The translations under genes were made by a program, and so were the position numbers. The notes under the pieces are model-generated. The model was not told the DNA's origin, ran no database searches, and saw only the letters and a list, made by a program, of their open reading frames with translations. Source: Anthracocystis setariae (lineage: Eukaryota > Basidiomycota > Ustilaginomycetes > Ustilaginales > Ustilaginaceae). Taken from it: 64,000 bases of DNA. Of the stretch, positions 1 through 10,079 are shown piece by piece (position 1 is the stretch's first letter; each line of letters begins with the position of its first letter). The stretch covers positions 372,001 to 436,000 of the forward strand of contig CAKMXJ010000011.1 in assembly GCA_928724745.1 (NCBI GenBank), in the 5' to 3' direction.

Positions 1-1795
1 ATACGCCGACAACGCTAGCTCGTCGTCCGTCGGGTCCAAGCCCCAAAGCTGTGCGGCGCGCGATCGCCTCCGCTTCGACCGTATTTCCGAATTCAGTCGC
101 CAATTGCCTCACTTCCTGATCCGCCTCCTCTACAGCTTGGCGCAGACCTGGAACTGCATCGAATGGCTTGTAAGCATCGTTGCCTGGAGCGCAGTCGATG
201 GCACTGGCTGCAGCTGCGAGCAGAGGTTTGGCGACTTCCAAGGCAGTGGCTGAGATATCTGCCGAGCTGATCTTGACCTCGCGCATCGTGGTGCGGTAGA
301 AACGGACCATGAGCTCTTCGACTTGTTCTGGTTCAGCATCGCCCAGCTCGGCGATCATGTCGACTCTGCCAGGTCGGATCAGCGCAGGGTCGAGTTTTTC
401 AATATGATTGGTCGTCATGAAGATGATGCGGCTCTCTCCACTGGCTACACCATCGAGCGCATTGAGCAGGCCAGAGAAGGTGACAGACGCTTGATATCCA
501 TCTTCTGCAGCTTGTTGTCTTCCCAGGAATGCCGCATCGACATCTTCAAGCAGCAGGATGGATCGATCAGGAGCATTCGAAAGCAGATGGTTGAGTTTGT
601 CATCGGTAAGTCCACGTTCCGACAGATTGAGAAGGCAGATGTTGAAGTCGAGGTTTCCAGCCAGTGCCGTGATGAAGGATGACTTGCCGCTGCCTGGAGC
701 ACCATGGAGCAGGTAGCCTCTTCGGTAAGGGATGCCTCTTTCCGCATACCACCGATCGCGTTCGAGGAAGCGCTTCACATCGTGGACAATCGCCTCCTTC
801 TTGCCCTTTCCGAGCACGACACTGCCAAGCTCTCTTGTTCTCCTTGGCTGACCGAAGGGCCTCCATTCGGGACCCCAGCTGGTGTAGATCACCGTCTTGC
901 CTTCCGTCGACGCAAGCGCCAGTTGTCGCGCTTCGTCCAAAAGCTGCGGGAACAGGTGAGCGTACGCGAAGAGCGTGGTCAATGTGACGGTTTCCCATGG
1001 TGCGCCTGTGGACAGGTCAACCATCTTGCCATCGCGCTCTCTTGTCAGGCGCATCCACACTCCACGGTAGCGGAACCAATGTGTACCTGGGCCGGGTACG
1101 AGCGAGAAGCGAGCTTGACCGCGCTCGGCAGCTTGCGCGTTCGGTGTTGATGCTGATGCATGCGGAGTGTAGTTGGTCTCGACGGAGAGCTCGCGACTGA
1201 GGATGCGTACGGGGGATACCGTTGCACCACTTGAAGCGATTGTCAGAGGATCGTCGACTCGGCGCCCTTTCGAGGCAGTGGGCCTGATCTCGGCAGATCG
1301 GTCTCTGAGGCCGAGGAAATCGATGATGCCTTCTTTCTTCTGCTTGCCTAGTAGCCCACGTTCTCGCATGGACTGAGCTCTTGCCTGAGCGGCCATCCAA
1401 TGAAGGAACCATGGATGTGCCCTGTCTTTGGACGGAATCTCGAGCGATATGAGAAGTCTCCTTTGCGCGGCCGAAGCTGCCACCTTGGTTCCTCTGCGGA
1501 CGATGGCGACGGCACCCCCGAAGACCATCAGACCGAGACCACCGGAAAAGATCGGATTGTCGGCGACGAGGTCAGAAAAAAAGGAGCTAGGCTTCGACGC
1601 AGATGAGCCTTCTAAGACGTCGGTCGATTGGACAGAACGAGACGGGCCTCCACTCTGCGGAGATGGAGCATCTTCGTCGTTCAAACTTGTTGACGGGGAG
1701 GAGGGGTCATCGCGACCTAGCGAAGAGCGAAACGGCTCCTCTTCATGGGACGATACAGCAGCCTCCTTCTTCTTCATCGTCCGAAAGCTGAACAT
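1..1795 (-). CDS. BCS1: Mitochondrial chaperone BCS1 (AAA ATPase), C-terminus cut by window edge
   Basis: BCS1 is an inner-membrane AAA ATPase that moves the folded Rieske iron-sulfur protein across the membrane during complex III assembly. The frame is open from the ATG at 1795 to the left edge (at least 597 residues) with no intron. Visible in order: a serine-rich N-terminal extension (residues 1-75); one hydrophobic segment at about 81-100; the BCS1 N-domain, with a stretch like RRLLISLEIPSKDRAHPWF near 110-130; Walker A GAPGSGKS with Lys371; Walker B LLLEDVDAAF with Glu417; and the conserved TTNHIEKLDPALIRPGRVD segment. The family is usually 420-450 residues, so the N-terminal extension and the long C-terminal tail are unusual. 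It is divergent from NCS6, with 288 bp between the two starts. The fold assignment is firm; mitochondrial location is taken from the family. Confidence 0.93.
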   Translation of the reverse strand, partial: MFSFRTMKKKEAAVSSHEEEPFRSSLGRDDPSSPSTSLNDEDAPSPQSGGPSRSVQSTDVLEGSSASKPSSFFSDLVADNPIFSGGLGLMVFGGAVAIVRRGTKVAASAAQRRLLISLEIPSKDRAHPWFLHWMAAQARAQSMRERGLLGKQKKEGIIDFLGLRDRSAEIRPTASKGRRVDDPLTIASSGATVSPVRILSRELSVETNYTPHASASTPNAQAAERGQARFSLVPGPGTHWFRYRGVWMRLTRERDGKMVDLSTGAPWETVTLTTLFAYAHLFPQLLDEARQLALASTEGKTVIYTSWGPEWRPFGQPRRTRELGSVVLGKGKKEAIVHDVKRFLERDRWYAERGIPYRRGYLLHGAPGSGKSSFITALAGNLDFNICLLNLSERGLTDDKLNHLLSNAPDRSILLLEDVDAAFLGRQQAAEDGYQASVTFSGLLNALDGVASGESRIIFMTTNHIEKLDPALIRPGRVDMIAELGDAEPEQVEELMVRFYRTTMREVKISSADISATALEVAKPLLAAAASAIDCAPGNDAYKPFDAVPGLRQAVEEADQEVRQLATEFGNTVEAEAIARRTALGLGPDGRRASVVGV

Positions 1796-2083
1796 CTTTC
1801 AGATTTGAGGCTGCAGAGGTGGATGCTTCTTCGGATGCACGCACATGGATCGATCCTTCCGAAGACACAGACGCATGAGTGGAGTAACACCCATTTTTTA
1901 TCTCGGAATTCGGCCTCAAAATTCGACCCTGACAGAAAAGTTTCAAGGGCTAGGCGCAGGGACACAAAAGTCGGAGACACCACATCAAAGAGGTTTGCCA
2001 CTTAGCTATCCTCTCGCCCTACAAGCTTCGGCCTCCACCAAGCCTGCCCTTGACTACGGCCTCGAACCCGAGCATCAGCCACG

Positions 2084-3283
2084 ATGGCACCAAAGCTTTG
2101 CGTCATCTGCAACGCAGAGCGCGCAGTCTTACGACGACCCAAGACCGCCCAGCAGATTTGCAAAGAATGCTTCTTCTACGTTTTCGAGACCGAAGTGCAC
2201 CATACCATCGTATCCAATAATCTCTTCAAGCGAGGTGACAAGGTCGCTATCGGGGCATCGGGTGGAAAAGACTCGACAGTTCTTGCGCACTGTATGAAGG
2301 TGCTCAACGAGCGCTACGACTATGGACTCGATCTCTTCCTTCTCAGCATCGATGAAGGAATCACTGGCTACAGAGACGACTCACTCGAGACGGTCAAGCG
2401 TAACCAGCAGCAGTACCAGCTTCCACTCAAGGTGCTTGGCTACAGCGAGCTCTACGGCTGGACGATGGACGACATTGTTAAAAGCGTCGGTCGCAAAAAC
2501 AATTGTACGTTTTGTGGTGTCTTCCGTCGTCAAGCGCTGGATCGAGGCGCGGCTGCGCTGGGTGTAGACCACATTGTCACGGGTCACAATGCCGACGATG
2601 TCGCCGAGACGGTGCTGATGAATGTATTGCGAGGCGATATTTCCCGGCTTGAAAGGTGCACCGAGATCGTCACGAAAGGCCCTGACGGATCGGAAGATCC
2701 GGAACACGATGGATGCGGCACCAACGGATCCAACGGCATCGGCGTGGGCGGAAGCGGCATCCGACGCAGCAAACCGTTTATGTTTGCCTATGAGAAGGAG
2801 ATCGTCATGTACGCTTACTTTAAGAAGCTCGACTACTTTTCAACCGAATGCATCTACTCGCCCAACGCATATCGCGGTTACGCCCGCACCTTTCTCAAAG
2901 ACCTCGAAGCCATCCGACCCTCATCGATCGTCGACATTATCCAATCCGGTCAGAACCTCAAGATCTCATCGCTCGTCAAACAGACCAAAAAGACCGAACT
3001 CCAAAACTGCTCCCGATGCGGATACATCTCGTCCAACAAAACCTGCAAGGCTTGCATCCTGCTAGAAGGACTCGAGAAGGGCACGCCACAGTTGGGTATC
3101 GGTAGTGAGAAGAGCCGCAGGATCAAAGATCTTCGTCAAGCACAAGAGGATGCAGAGGAGAGCGACAAGGGGAAGCAGCATAGAAGGATTCCGCAGTGGA
3201 CAGGCGTGGTGAAAGATGCACCGCCGATCAGCTCGTTACCGTTTGTGCCGCCGCAGCAACTCAAGACGGATCTCAGTTTCTGA
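2084..3283 (+). CDS. NCS6: Cytoplasmic tRNA 2-thiolation protein 1 (Ncs6/Ctu1)
   Basis: Ncs6 with Ncs2 thiolates the wobble uridine (mcm5s2U34) of tRNA Lys, Glu and Gln, taking sulfur from the Urm1 carrier. The 399-residue protein has an N-terminal zinc motif (CVICN at about 6-10, then CKECF), the PP-loop SGGKDST at about 59-65 that adenylates the tRNA, a central CTFCG motif, a GHNADD segment, and a C-terminal cysteine cluster ([16 protein letters not shown]). Length and motif order match the Ctu1/TtcA family. A short Gly/Asn-rich insertion lies at about 205-225. Translation starts at the first ATG of the frame, and the zinc motif follows directly. The gene is divergent from BCS1 and convergent with the WD40 gene, 114 bp away. 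Confidence 0.96.
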   Translation: MAPKLCVICNAERAVLRRPKTAQQICKECFFYVFETEVHHTIVSNNLFKRGDKVAIGASGGKDSTVLAHCMKVLNERYDYGLDLFLLSIDEGITGYRDDSLETVKRNQQQYQLPLKVLGYSELYGWTMDDIVKSVGRKNNCTFCGVFRRQALDRGAAALGVDHIVTGHNADDVAETVLMNVLRGDISRLERCTEIVTKGPDGSEDPEHDGCGTNGSNGIGVGGSGIRRSKPFMFAYEKEIVMYAYFKKLDYFSTECIYSPNAYRGYARTFLKDLEAIRPSSIVDIIQSGQNLKISSLVKQTKKTELQNCSRCGYISSNKTCKACILLEGLEKGTPQLGIGSEKSRRIKDLRQAQEDAEESDKGKQHRRIPQWTGVVKDAPPISSLPFVPPQQLKTDLSF

Positions 3284-3397
3284 ATCGAACTTCATCATAC
3301 CCATTTGTATTTGTACTCGTCTGCACCGGTCACACGATCTTCATACCCGATTTCCCCCCCCCCCCCGATTTCTCTACCACTTGTGAGAGTGGGGAGA

Positions 3398-5965
3398 TCA
3401 AGCCTCGTTTGCGCGTCTAGCGAGATCAACATTGGCCTCCTGATCCCTCCTCTCGTCCCAAATCCACGTCTTGACGGTGCCGTCATCTCCACACGAGGCG
3501 AGAAGGCTTTGAGCTTTGTTCCATACGGCGCCGTAGGCGACGTTGTTGTTGTGATTGTTGTTGTTGCTGGTGGTGGTGGTGGTGGAGAGCGATGCGGCGG
3601 AGAGGTCCGAGACGACTGAATTGAGACCCATGGTGTGACCTGGCGAGATGGGTTTGGTGGCGGTAGCGGGATGCAGAGTGTCTCTGCCATGTCCCTCGAG
3701 TGTTTGGAGCACCTCGCTTGACTCTTGGTCCCACATGTAGATCAGACCGTCCTCCGATCCTCCCACGAGCAACGAAGTGTGTGCAAAGCTGGAGCGGATA
3801 AAGTTCTTGCTCGTGTTCTGATGACCCTTGAACCGCTTCAACGGGCGCAGCATCCTCAGATCCCACAGTCGATTCGAGTTATCCTTGCTCGAGCTCAGCA
3901 GCAACGTGCCCGTTTCGTTGATCTCGACACTCGTCACTTCGCCAAGATGGCCGGTGATGGTGCGGATGCAAAGCCCCGAGACGACGTCCCAGAATCGAAT
4001 TGTCGTGTCCTTGGACGCAGTGACGATGAGATTGCCAAGCGGGTTGAAGATGGCCGAGGAAACACCAAGCTGGTGACCCGTGAACGTTTTGACGATGGAA
4101 GAGGTTTCCACGTCGTACATGCGAACCAGCTTGTCGTAGCCTGCTGAAACAATGTGGCGTTCATCCGGATGGAAACGGCAGCTATAGACATCTCCGACTC
4201 CCGCCCGAAGCGTGGTTCTGCACTGGGCACTCTCGACGTCCCAGACCTTGACGGTAGAGTCACCGCTCGCACTGGCAACATGGCCGCCGGTTCGAGTCGA
4301 GTCCACATCCCAGACGCGACTGCGATGACCTTGCAGAACGGCATCGCAGCGGCCTGTGTTCGAGTTCCACAGCCTGACCGTGTTATCGGAAGATCCCGAG
4401 ACGAGTTTTCTACCTTCCTCACCGACGAAGCGGACGGACTTGACATTCTTTCGATGTCCGCGCATCGTATGCGCCACCGAGTTGGGTACGATAAAGCCGG
4501 TGTAATCATGGAGAAGGCCGGAAATCACGGGCGCTTTCTTGGGATGGTACCGCGCAAACTCGACTTGATACGCCACTGCCTGATGCAGCATGGTGAGTAA
4601 CCGATGCGGAGGCACGTACGTGTATCCGCTCGCCGCCGACCCTTTCGAAGCGGACCCCGAGACCACGCCGTCGCCATCGTCGATCATATCGGAGGCTTCC
4701 TTGCTGGACTCCCTGACACCATTCGAGCCGGAACCATTGGCAGACCCCGAACCTGGCAACCCCTCCTCCTTCTCGATCCAATCCTGCTCGAGCATGGCGG
4801 CAAATTCCATGACCAGCTTCTCTCTGCCCGGTTGAATGCCTTCCCAAGTTGCAAAGCTAGGCGCGTCGGTCACCGCTTTGGCCGAGAGCAGATAGCACAG
4901 GTCCCTGTACTCGCCCGGATGGGGCTGATAGTGTTCGAGGGGTTTCAAGCGTTTGTTGAGAAAGGTGAAGCCTTTCTGAAATTCTCGATGTTCGATGTGT
5001 TCGAGGAATTGCTGCTTATACACAGCGTAGAGGAACGCTTTGTGGTTCTTGACCAGAGGCTTTTGGAGGAGCTTGTCGACCTCAGGCCAGTCGCCTTCGA
5101 GAATGTGACCTCGCAGCTTACGAGCGTCCAAGCCAGCCTCTTCCTTCTCGCGCCTCTTGATGCCGGCTTCCTCCATCAAGAGCTGTCGAGTGGCGCCAAA
5201 ACCCTCATCGGCGAGCCACTGATCGATCATACGGATGATGTCGTTCCTCACATTGGGATCGTCTGGGCGCAATATCGCGGTACGTGACGAAGCAAAGGTG
5301 GCTTGATTCTGGGATTCTCTGGAGGTGGTCAGTTGGCCCACTGTCTGGCCAAGAATGGAGGAGTTTTGATAGTAGGGGTGATACGAGTAAGGAGGTGGTC
5401 GAAGGCCGTGAAGCTGAAGGTCAGCGAGGGTATGGTCTTTGGCGGAGGCGAGGAGGACCTGCTTTCGACGCTTCCAGGTCTCTTTGGTGCCCCCGGAAGC
5501 AGACGATCCGTTGGCAGTGGCGTTGCTCCCACCGGCACCTGCGCCGTTGTCCGAGGAAGAAATGCCAAGGCCGGCGATGTCGGGATGCGTGTTGGTGGAT
5601 GGATCGAGAGCAGAGGAAGAGGAGGATGCCGTGGACATGGGGTGTTCGGCTTTTCCGGCGGTAGTGGTGCGGAAGAGGTAGGTCGAGCCTGTCGGGGAGG
5701 ATGGGGCGGTATGCGATCCAAAGGCGAGATTGGCATGCGAGTGTGCGGCAATTCTGGAGTCTATCGGAGTGGAGGTCGTATCGTTCAGATTGAATATGGA
5801 AGCACGAGGAGTCGATGGTGCGGGCGAAGGCTGCCAGGAGGTCGAGGTACCAGCTTGGGCTTGCAAAGAATCGTCAAGGTTGGCTGCAGTCACGGTGAGT
5901 TGGGTCGGTGAGCGTGGGGCCCTTGATGCTGCGCCCTGTACTTGTGCTTGACTGTTGGCCTGCAT
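3398..5965 (-). CDS. LisH-CTLH-WD40 repeat protein, unnamed family
   Basis: A protein of 855 residues if the first ATG (5965) is used; the frame continues upstream only with non-ATG codons. The N-terminal third is low complexity (Ser, Ala, Gly, Asn). It is followed by a LisH/CTLH module (start NDIIRMIDQWLADEGF, then LRGHILEGDWPEVDKLL), a helical stretch ending PPHRLLTMLHQAVAYQ, and at least six WD40 blades (for example VSGSSDNTVRLWNSNTG and VTASKDTTIRFWDVVSG). A Thr/Asn-rich loop precedes the last blade. The layout resembles Gid7/WDR26 and SMU1, but the linker sequence does not clearly match either, so I leave the function open: a scaffold of a ubiquitin ligase or splicing complex is possible. 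A run of 13 C lies just past its stop, in the gap to NCS6. Divergent from OST3. Confidence 0.85.
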   Translation of the reverse strand: MQANSQAQVQGAASRAPRSPTQLTVTAANLDDSLQAQAGTSTSWQPSPAPSTPRASIFNLNDTTSTPIDSRIAAHSHANLAFGSHTAPSSPTGSTYLFRTTTAGKAEHPMSTASSSSSALDPSTNTHPDIAGLGISSSDNGAGAGGSNATANGSSASGGTKETWKRRKQVLLASAKDHTLADLQLHGLRPPPYSYHPYYQNSSILGQTVGQLTTSRESQNQATFASSRTAILRPDDPNVRNDIIRMIDQWLADEGFGATRQLLMEEAGIKRREKEEAGLDARKLRGHILEGDWPEVDKLLQKPLVKNHKAFLYAVYKQQFLEHIEHREFQKGFTFLNKRLKPLEHYQPHPGEYRDLCYLLSAKAVTDAPSFATWEGIQPGREKLVMEFAAMLEQDWIEKEEGLPGSGSANGSGSNGVRESSKEASDMIDDGDGVVSGSASKGSAASGYTYVPPHRLLTMLHQAVAYQVEFARYHPKKAPVISGLLHDYTGFIVPNSVAHTMRGHRKNVKSVRFVGEEGRKLVSGSSDNTVRLWNSNTGRCDAVLQGHRSRVWDVDSTRTGGHVASASGDSTVKVWDVESAQCRTTLRAGVGDVYSCRFHPDERHIVSAGYDKLVRMYDVETSSIVKTFTGHQLGVSSAIFNPLGNLIVTASKDTTIRFWDVVSGLCIRTITGHLGEVTSVEINETGTLLLSSSKDNSNRLWDLRMLRPLKRFKGHQNTSKNFIRSSFAHTSLLVGGSEDGLIYMWDQESSEVLQTLEGHGRDTLHPATATKPISPGHTMGLNSVVSDLSAASLSTTTTTSNNNNHNNNVAYGAVWNKAQSLLASCGDDGTVKTWIWDERRDQEANVDLARRANEA

Positions 5966-6450
5966 GGTGATACTGCTCGCGATGACCCCCACTTGAAGGG
6001 CACGGTCGCAGTGATGGTTGATGAGAGTGCCTTGCCGTCCAAGGTTGGCCTCCACTTGTTGCGTCGGGTTGCGTCCGACCGTTTTCGATGGACCCTTTCG
6101 CCAATTTCAGTTAGTGTATGGCTCGGCGGGCCAGCAGCTTGGGCCTGTCCCCAACTTTGACGGATATTCCGAAAACACCAAAAAATCGACATGATGGAAA
6201 ATCAAACACAAAAAATGACCAAAAAAAAACCAACCGAAAAAACGACCAATAAAATAATTTTAATGAATGAATTCGGGTCGACCCGCGCGAGAAGAAGCTT
6301 GGTGTGTGCTTTCCGCACGGACGTCGTTTGTTCGTGGCAAGACAGCGTGGCCTGCCTATATAGTCGTTTCTCCGCGTCTTCCAGCTCCGTTTGTGGCCTC
6401 TCGTCGTCATACTCTTCCACCACTTCTATCCGTGATCTTGCTCGCTCAAG
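5966..6450. promoter_or_regulatory. Divergent promoter between the WD40 gene and OST3, TATA box at 6357-6363
   Basis: A 485-bp stretch between two divergent starts. A TATATAG motif at 6357-6363, 94 bp upstream of the OST3 ATG, is a good TATA box. A purine/A-rich block (about 6180-6260) lies in the middle. I see no gene here. Confidence 0.5.
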
Positions 6451-7446
6451 ATGAGGACCAACGGTGTCACCATGGCCAGGCTTGGCCTTCTGGCAATCTT
6501 TTCGCTCTTTGCTGTCACCTTATTCCCCACCTTCACTTCGGCCGACGCGACAGCTCGCTTTGCATCCGACGCTCAGTCCGATCTGTACAAGAAGATTCAG
6601 GTCTCGTCCTCTGGCTACATCGATGTGGGTTCGAAAGAGTTTAACGCGCTCATCGCCAATCCACGCTCGTTCGCCGTCACCGTGCTGCTCACCGCGATGA
6701 GCCCAAAGGTCAACTGCGTACCGTGCAAGGCGTTCCAGCCTGAATTCGACCTGCTCGCGGCGCAGTGGAGGAGGGACAAGAAGGTCAACCAGAAGAACGT
6801 CTTCATCCGTGTCGAGCATGCATCGGGAGGAGCTCCGGTGTTTGCCCAGTTCGGCTTGCAGTATGCGCCGGCGCTGTGGACGTTCCCGGCCGCGTCCGAG
6901 GGTAAGCCCAACCCAGCGCACATCGGCTACGATTTCAACCAGAACGATCTCACCGCCCAAACGGTTTCAGAGCATCTCAACACCATCCTGAAAACCGAGT
7001 TCAAGTACAAGAAACCGTTCAACCCGCGCATCTTGATCGCAGTGGTATCGGGCTTGGTGTTTGTCGGTGGAGCTGTGGTGTTTGTTGCGCCGTACCTTCC
7101 GTTGCTGTTGAAGAACTCCAAGCCGATCTGGATGACGTTGTGTATCGGCAGTATGATCGTGTTCAACTCGGGACAGATGTGGAACTCGATCCGACATGCG
7201 CCGTACATGCAGATGGGACAGGGCGGTCCCGAATACTTTGCTCCTGGGTTCCAACAGCAGTATGGCGTGGAAACGCAGATCGTATCGGCGATTTACAGTC
7301 TGTTGGCATTCAGCTTTATCGCATTGATCGCAATGGTGCCCAGACAGAGGGATGCTACAAGACAGAGGGCGGGTGTCTATGTTTGGAGCGCCATCCTCCT
7401 AGGTACGCTAAGCGTTTTGTTTTGGGTGTTTAGGAAGAAAAAGTAA
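6451..7446 (+). CDS. OST3: Oligosaccharyltransferase subunit Ost3/Ost6 (thioredoxin-like)
   Basis: Subunit of the ER oligosaccharyltransferase that moves the lipid-linked glycan to Asn of nascent proteins; the Ost3/Ost6 type holds substrate cysteines by mixed disulfides. The 331-residue protein starts with a signal peptide (MARLGLLAIFSLFAV, cleavage near residues 30-32). It continues with a lumenal thioredoxin fold carrying Cys89-Val-Pro-Cys92, then four membrane segments in the C-terminal 140 residues, ending in a basic FRKKK tail that could act as an ER-retrieval signal. Length fits the family (330-350). The ATG at 6451 is used; an alternative ATG at 6475 would shorten only the region before the signal peptide. 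Convergent with the permease gene. Confidence 0.93.
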   Translation: MRTNGVTMARLGLLAIFSLFAVTLFPTFTSADATARFASDAQSDLYKKIQVSSSGYIDVGSKEFNALIANPRSFAVTVLLTAMSPKVNCVPCKAFQPEFDLLAAQWRRDKKVNQKNVFIRVEHASGGAPVFAQFGLQYAPALWTFPAASEGKPNPAHIGYDFNQNDLTAQTVSEHLNTILKTEFKYKKPFNPRILIAVVSGLVFVGGAVVFVAPYLPLLLKNSKPIWMTLCIGSMIVFNSGQMWNSIRHAPYMQMGQGGPEYFAPGFQQQYGVETQIVSAIYSLLAFSFIALIAMVPRQRDATRQRAGVYVWSAILLGTLSVLFWVFRKKK

Positions 7447-7825
7447 GTGTGCCGCCTTCATCCCAAGATCCTGAAAATCGCGCCAACACTGACCTTGTCC
7501 AATTCCTTTCTTCGAAAACAGCCCAAGCTACCCTTTCAGACTGTTCTTCTAACCAACACTCAAAAAAAACTTGGCCATTCTCCCGCGCAAAGACCAACAT
7601 CGTCCCGATTTGCCGCGCCAAGGATATAGACCTAATGCACTCCTCACCCCACATCCCGGCCAAATTCAAATCTCAACGAGGATTGAAAAGAACAAATTCG
7701 GTGACATTGACAAACGGGGAGGGGGCGGGGGAACCGTGATGAAAGAGCCCAAAAATAAAAACCGACGTGAGGGAGGGGATTAGATGAGTTGTTGAAACTA
7801 ATACACAGCAATTATATGCGACGTA
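7447..7825. other. Convergent 3' intergenic region, no gene seen
   Basis: A 379-bp gap between the convergent ends of OST3 and the permease. It holds A-rich and G-rich patches, probably both 3' UTRs. No supported reading frame or RNA gene. Confidence 0.5.
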
Positions 7826-9385
7826 TCATCTTGCAAAGTACTTGAGCTCCAACCATCTCAAAGGGACGTAGAGGAGGATGCTTGCTACGAGGCCGGTCTC
7901 GAAACCGAGATCGCCGGATCTGTTTGCGATGGGGCCAGTGAACCACACCTGTGCGATGCTGGGTACTACGATGGCGAGCGAGATGATGCAAGCGCCAATA
8001 GCGGCGAGACCGGGAGGAAGTTGTCGCCACTGGTTCCAGTGCTTGACATTGTACGAAGCATAATCGCGTTTGCGCACGATGACGTGGTCGGCAAATACAA
8101 CGCCGACATACAAACTCGCCCAATAGCCCAGCACCGAAGTGAAATCCGTGAGCGTTTCGTAGAACTTGCTATGACCGACAATCGCCAGCGGAAGGAAAAT
8201 TGCAGTGGCAAACAGAGGCCACACGAAGCGCGGCACGGGGCCAAGGAATGGCAGCATGGTTTGGAAGTTGAGTCCAATCGAGTAGATGGTCGCCGAGATG
8301 TTACCGCACACCGAAAGGGCGAGGATGACGACCAGGAATTTACCAAAGTTGCCCAGCTTGCCCGCCAGGATGAGTTGGAAGAACTGACCCGACGAGACAG
8401 ACAGTGCGTTGGCCCAGTCCGGGTTGTCGTACGATGCACAGGAAAAGGCGACGCCGATCATGATGAAAGGTACGCACGAGAGGAAGAAGCCCAAGTAGAC
8501 CGACCAGAAGAGCTTGTGTTGCGAGACGTCCGGTCGGAGGTAATGCGAGACGTCCGAAACCAACGCCGAGTACGAGATGATGAAACCGGCAATGATGGCT
8601 GCAAAGCCGAGGATGGACGAGGCGGTAGAGGTAGGTTGGTTCGCCGCCACGTGGAGGCCGCGAGGACCAGTGCCGGCCTCACCGATGAGAATGACGAAGC
8701 AGATGAGCGTAGGCAGCCAGAAGAATCGCTCAAAGTAGTGCAGCACCTTGATACCGCTGAAAGAGACGGCGAGGGCGATGAGGGCCGCGACGACGATTCC
8801 AACATCGGGCGTAAGGGTGCTTGATCCATCGGCGTGCGAAGAGACTGCTGAGAGAGTTTGGCCGCCAACGATCGAGTTGAGAATGCAGTAGCCCAACATG
8901 GTGGCGGCATTGAGCAGGCAGATGAAGCTGGCGCCAAAGTAACCAAACGAGTATCGACAGTGGATCATCTGCCTCAAGCCCAACTTGGGCCCAAACAGGG
9001 TGAAGTAAGCGGGGAAGATGCAGCAGAAGCCACCGACGAAGAGGGTGGTAAGCATGGCTGACTTGATATCCATCTCTAGCACCGAAGCGAGCGTTCCTGC
9101 AGAGAAGGAGAGCACGTTGACATTGCACGAGAACCAGATGAGCGCGACGCTCCACCAGTCATTACCTGTTCGTTCCGAGAGCGCGAGCGGGCGGATGCCG
9201 ACGGATTCGATCCAGATCTTGGAGAGCTTTTGGGAGAGGACATCGAGGCGACTGAGGAAGGGAGAAGACTCGATGGTTCGTTTGTACTCCGAGATGATCG
9301 AGTCCGACGTTTCGTCGTCTGATTTGGTGGCGTCGAGCGTAGGAGTCTGGTGCTCGAGATCGAGCTTGGATGTGTGGGAGACCAT
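7826..9385 (-). CDS. Purine-cytosine permease (NCS1 family, Fcy2-like)
   Basis: A plasma membrane proton symporter for purines and/or cytosine, by family. The protein has 519 residues from the ATG at 9385; the frame runs further upstream only with non-ATG codons. After a hydrophilic N-terminus of about 80 residues (KLDLEHQTPTLDATKSDDE) comes the family signature around TGNDWWSVALIWFSCNVNV, where TM1 begins, then LGLRQMIHCRYSFGYFGASF and about 12 hydrophobic segments. It ends in a short basic tail. Length matches Fcy2-type carriers (500-530). The exact substrate (cytosine, adenine, hypoxanthine, or a vitamin such as pyridoxine as in Tpn1) cannot be told from sequence. The neighbours are unrelated, so there is no cluster. 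Confidence 0.88.
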   Translation of the reverse strand: MVSHTSKLDLEHQTPTLDATKSDDETSDSIISEYKRTIESSPFLSRLDVLSQKLSKIWIESVGIRPLALSERTGNDWWSVALIWFSCNVNVLSFSAGTLASVLEMDIKSAMLTTLFVGGFCCIFPAYFTLFGPKLGLRQMIHCRYSFGYFGASFICLLNAATMLGYCILNSIVGGQTLSAVSSHADGSSTLTPDVGIVVAALIALAVSFSGIKVLHYFERFFWLPTLICFVILIGEAGTGPRGLHVAANQPTSTASSILGFAAIIAGFIISYSALVSDVSHYLRPDVSQHKLFWSVYLGFFLSCVPFIMIGVAFSCASYDNPDWANALSVSSGQFFQLILAGKLGNFGKFLVVILALSVCGNISATIYSIGLNFQTMLPFLGPVPRFVWPLFATAIFLPLAIVGHSKFYETLTDFTSVLGYWASLYVGVVFADHVIVRKRDYASYNVKHWNQWRQLPPGLAAIGACIISLAIVVPSIAQVWFTGPIANRSGDLGFETGLVASILLYVPLRWLELKYFAR

Positions 9386-10079
9386 CTTGTCTATGGAGGA
9401 ACCCAATGGGCGGAGATCGCGACCAAGGGTGCTGGAGCGAAGTACCGCGATGGAGAGGATGCGTGCGGGTGGCGAAGAGGGAAAGGATTGAAGGATTGCC
9501 AACTTTGTAGAAAATTGGAAGCTTTTGCATGTAGGCAGGGTTCAGGGTAGTACAGTAAGCGCAATAATTTGAGCCGTGTTGAGCAATCGCCGGCTGCTGA
9601 CTCGAAGGCGCTCCCCTCAATCTGAACCATCGCAAAGGCGTTGTCACCGGTCGCATGAAACAATCAATCCATTTGGCGATTCTGCCTCGTGGCCATCCAA
9701 CATTCCAACAGCGGTCGCCTCCTGCAGACTGTAGTAGACTAACAAATCTTTTCGAGTCAGGGATTTTTGAGAAAACACACATGAAAAAAAAAGGGGAAAA
9801 AAAAAGGTGGATCAAGAAGCGGACCGATATCGATGGCGAGGTTCGGAGCGAGGCGGAGAAAGGGATTGCGGATTGCATTGGACGATCTGCTACAGCACAA
9901 AGCCGTCCAGAGCCGTCCCGAAGCGAATCTCAGCCGGGGGCAACATGCTTCCACATGGCTACTGTATCGTTGTGATGGGCGGCGCTGTTGGAAAAGCGGC
10001 TGCGATGGGGTTCTGAATTGCAAATTCATCGGGGCAATCTCAGGTATCAGCTCCGAGAGGTTTGCTGTTACATCGAAGC
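9386..10079. other. Intergenic region upstream of the permease, no gene seen
   Basis: 694 bp holding the permease promoter and the 3' end of the dynamitin gene, both on the minus strand. A purine-rich tract of A and G runs lies at about 9780-9810. Small frames on both strands show no recognisable protein. Confidence 0.45.
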
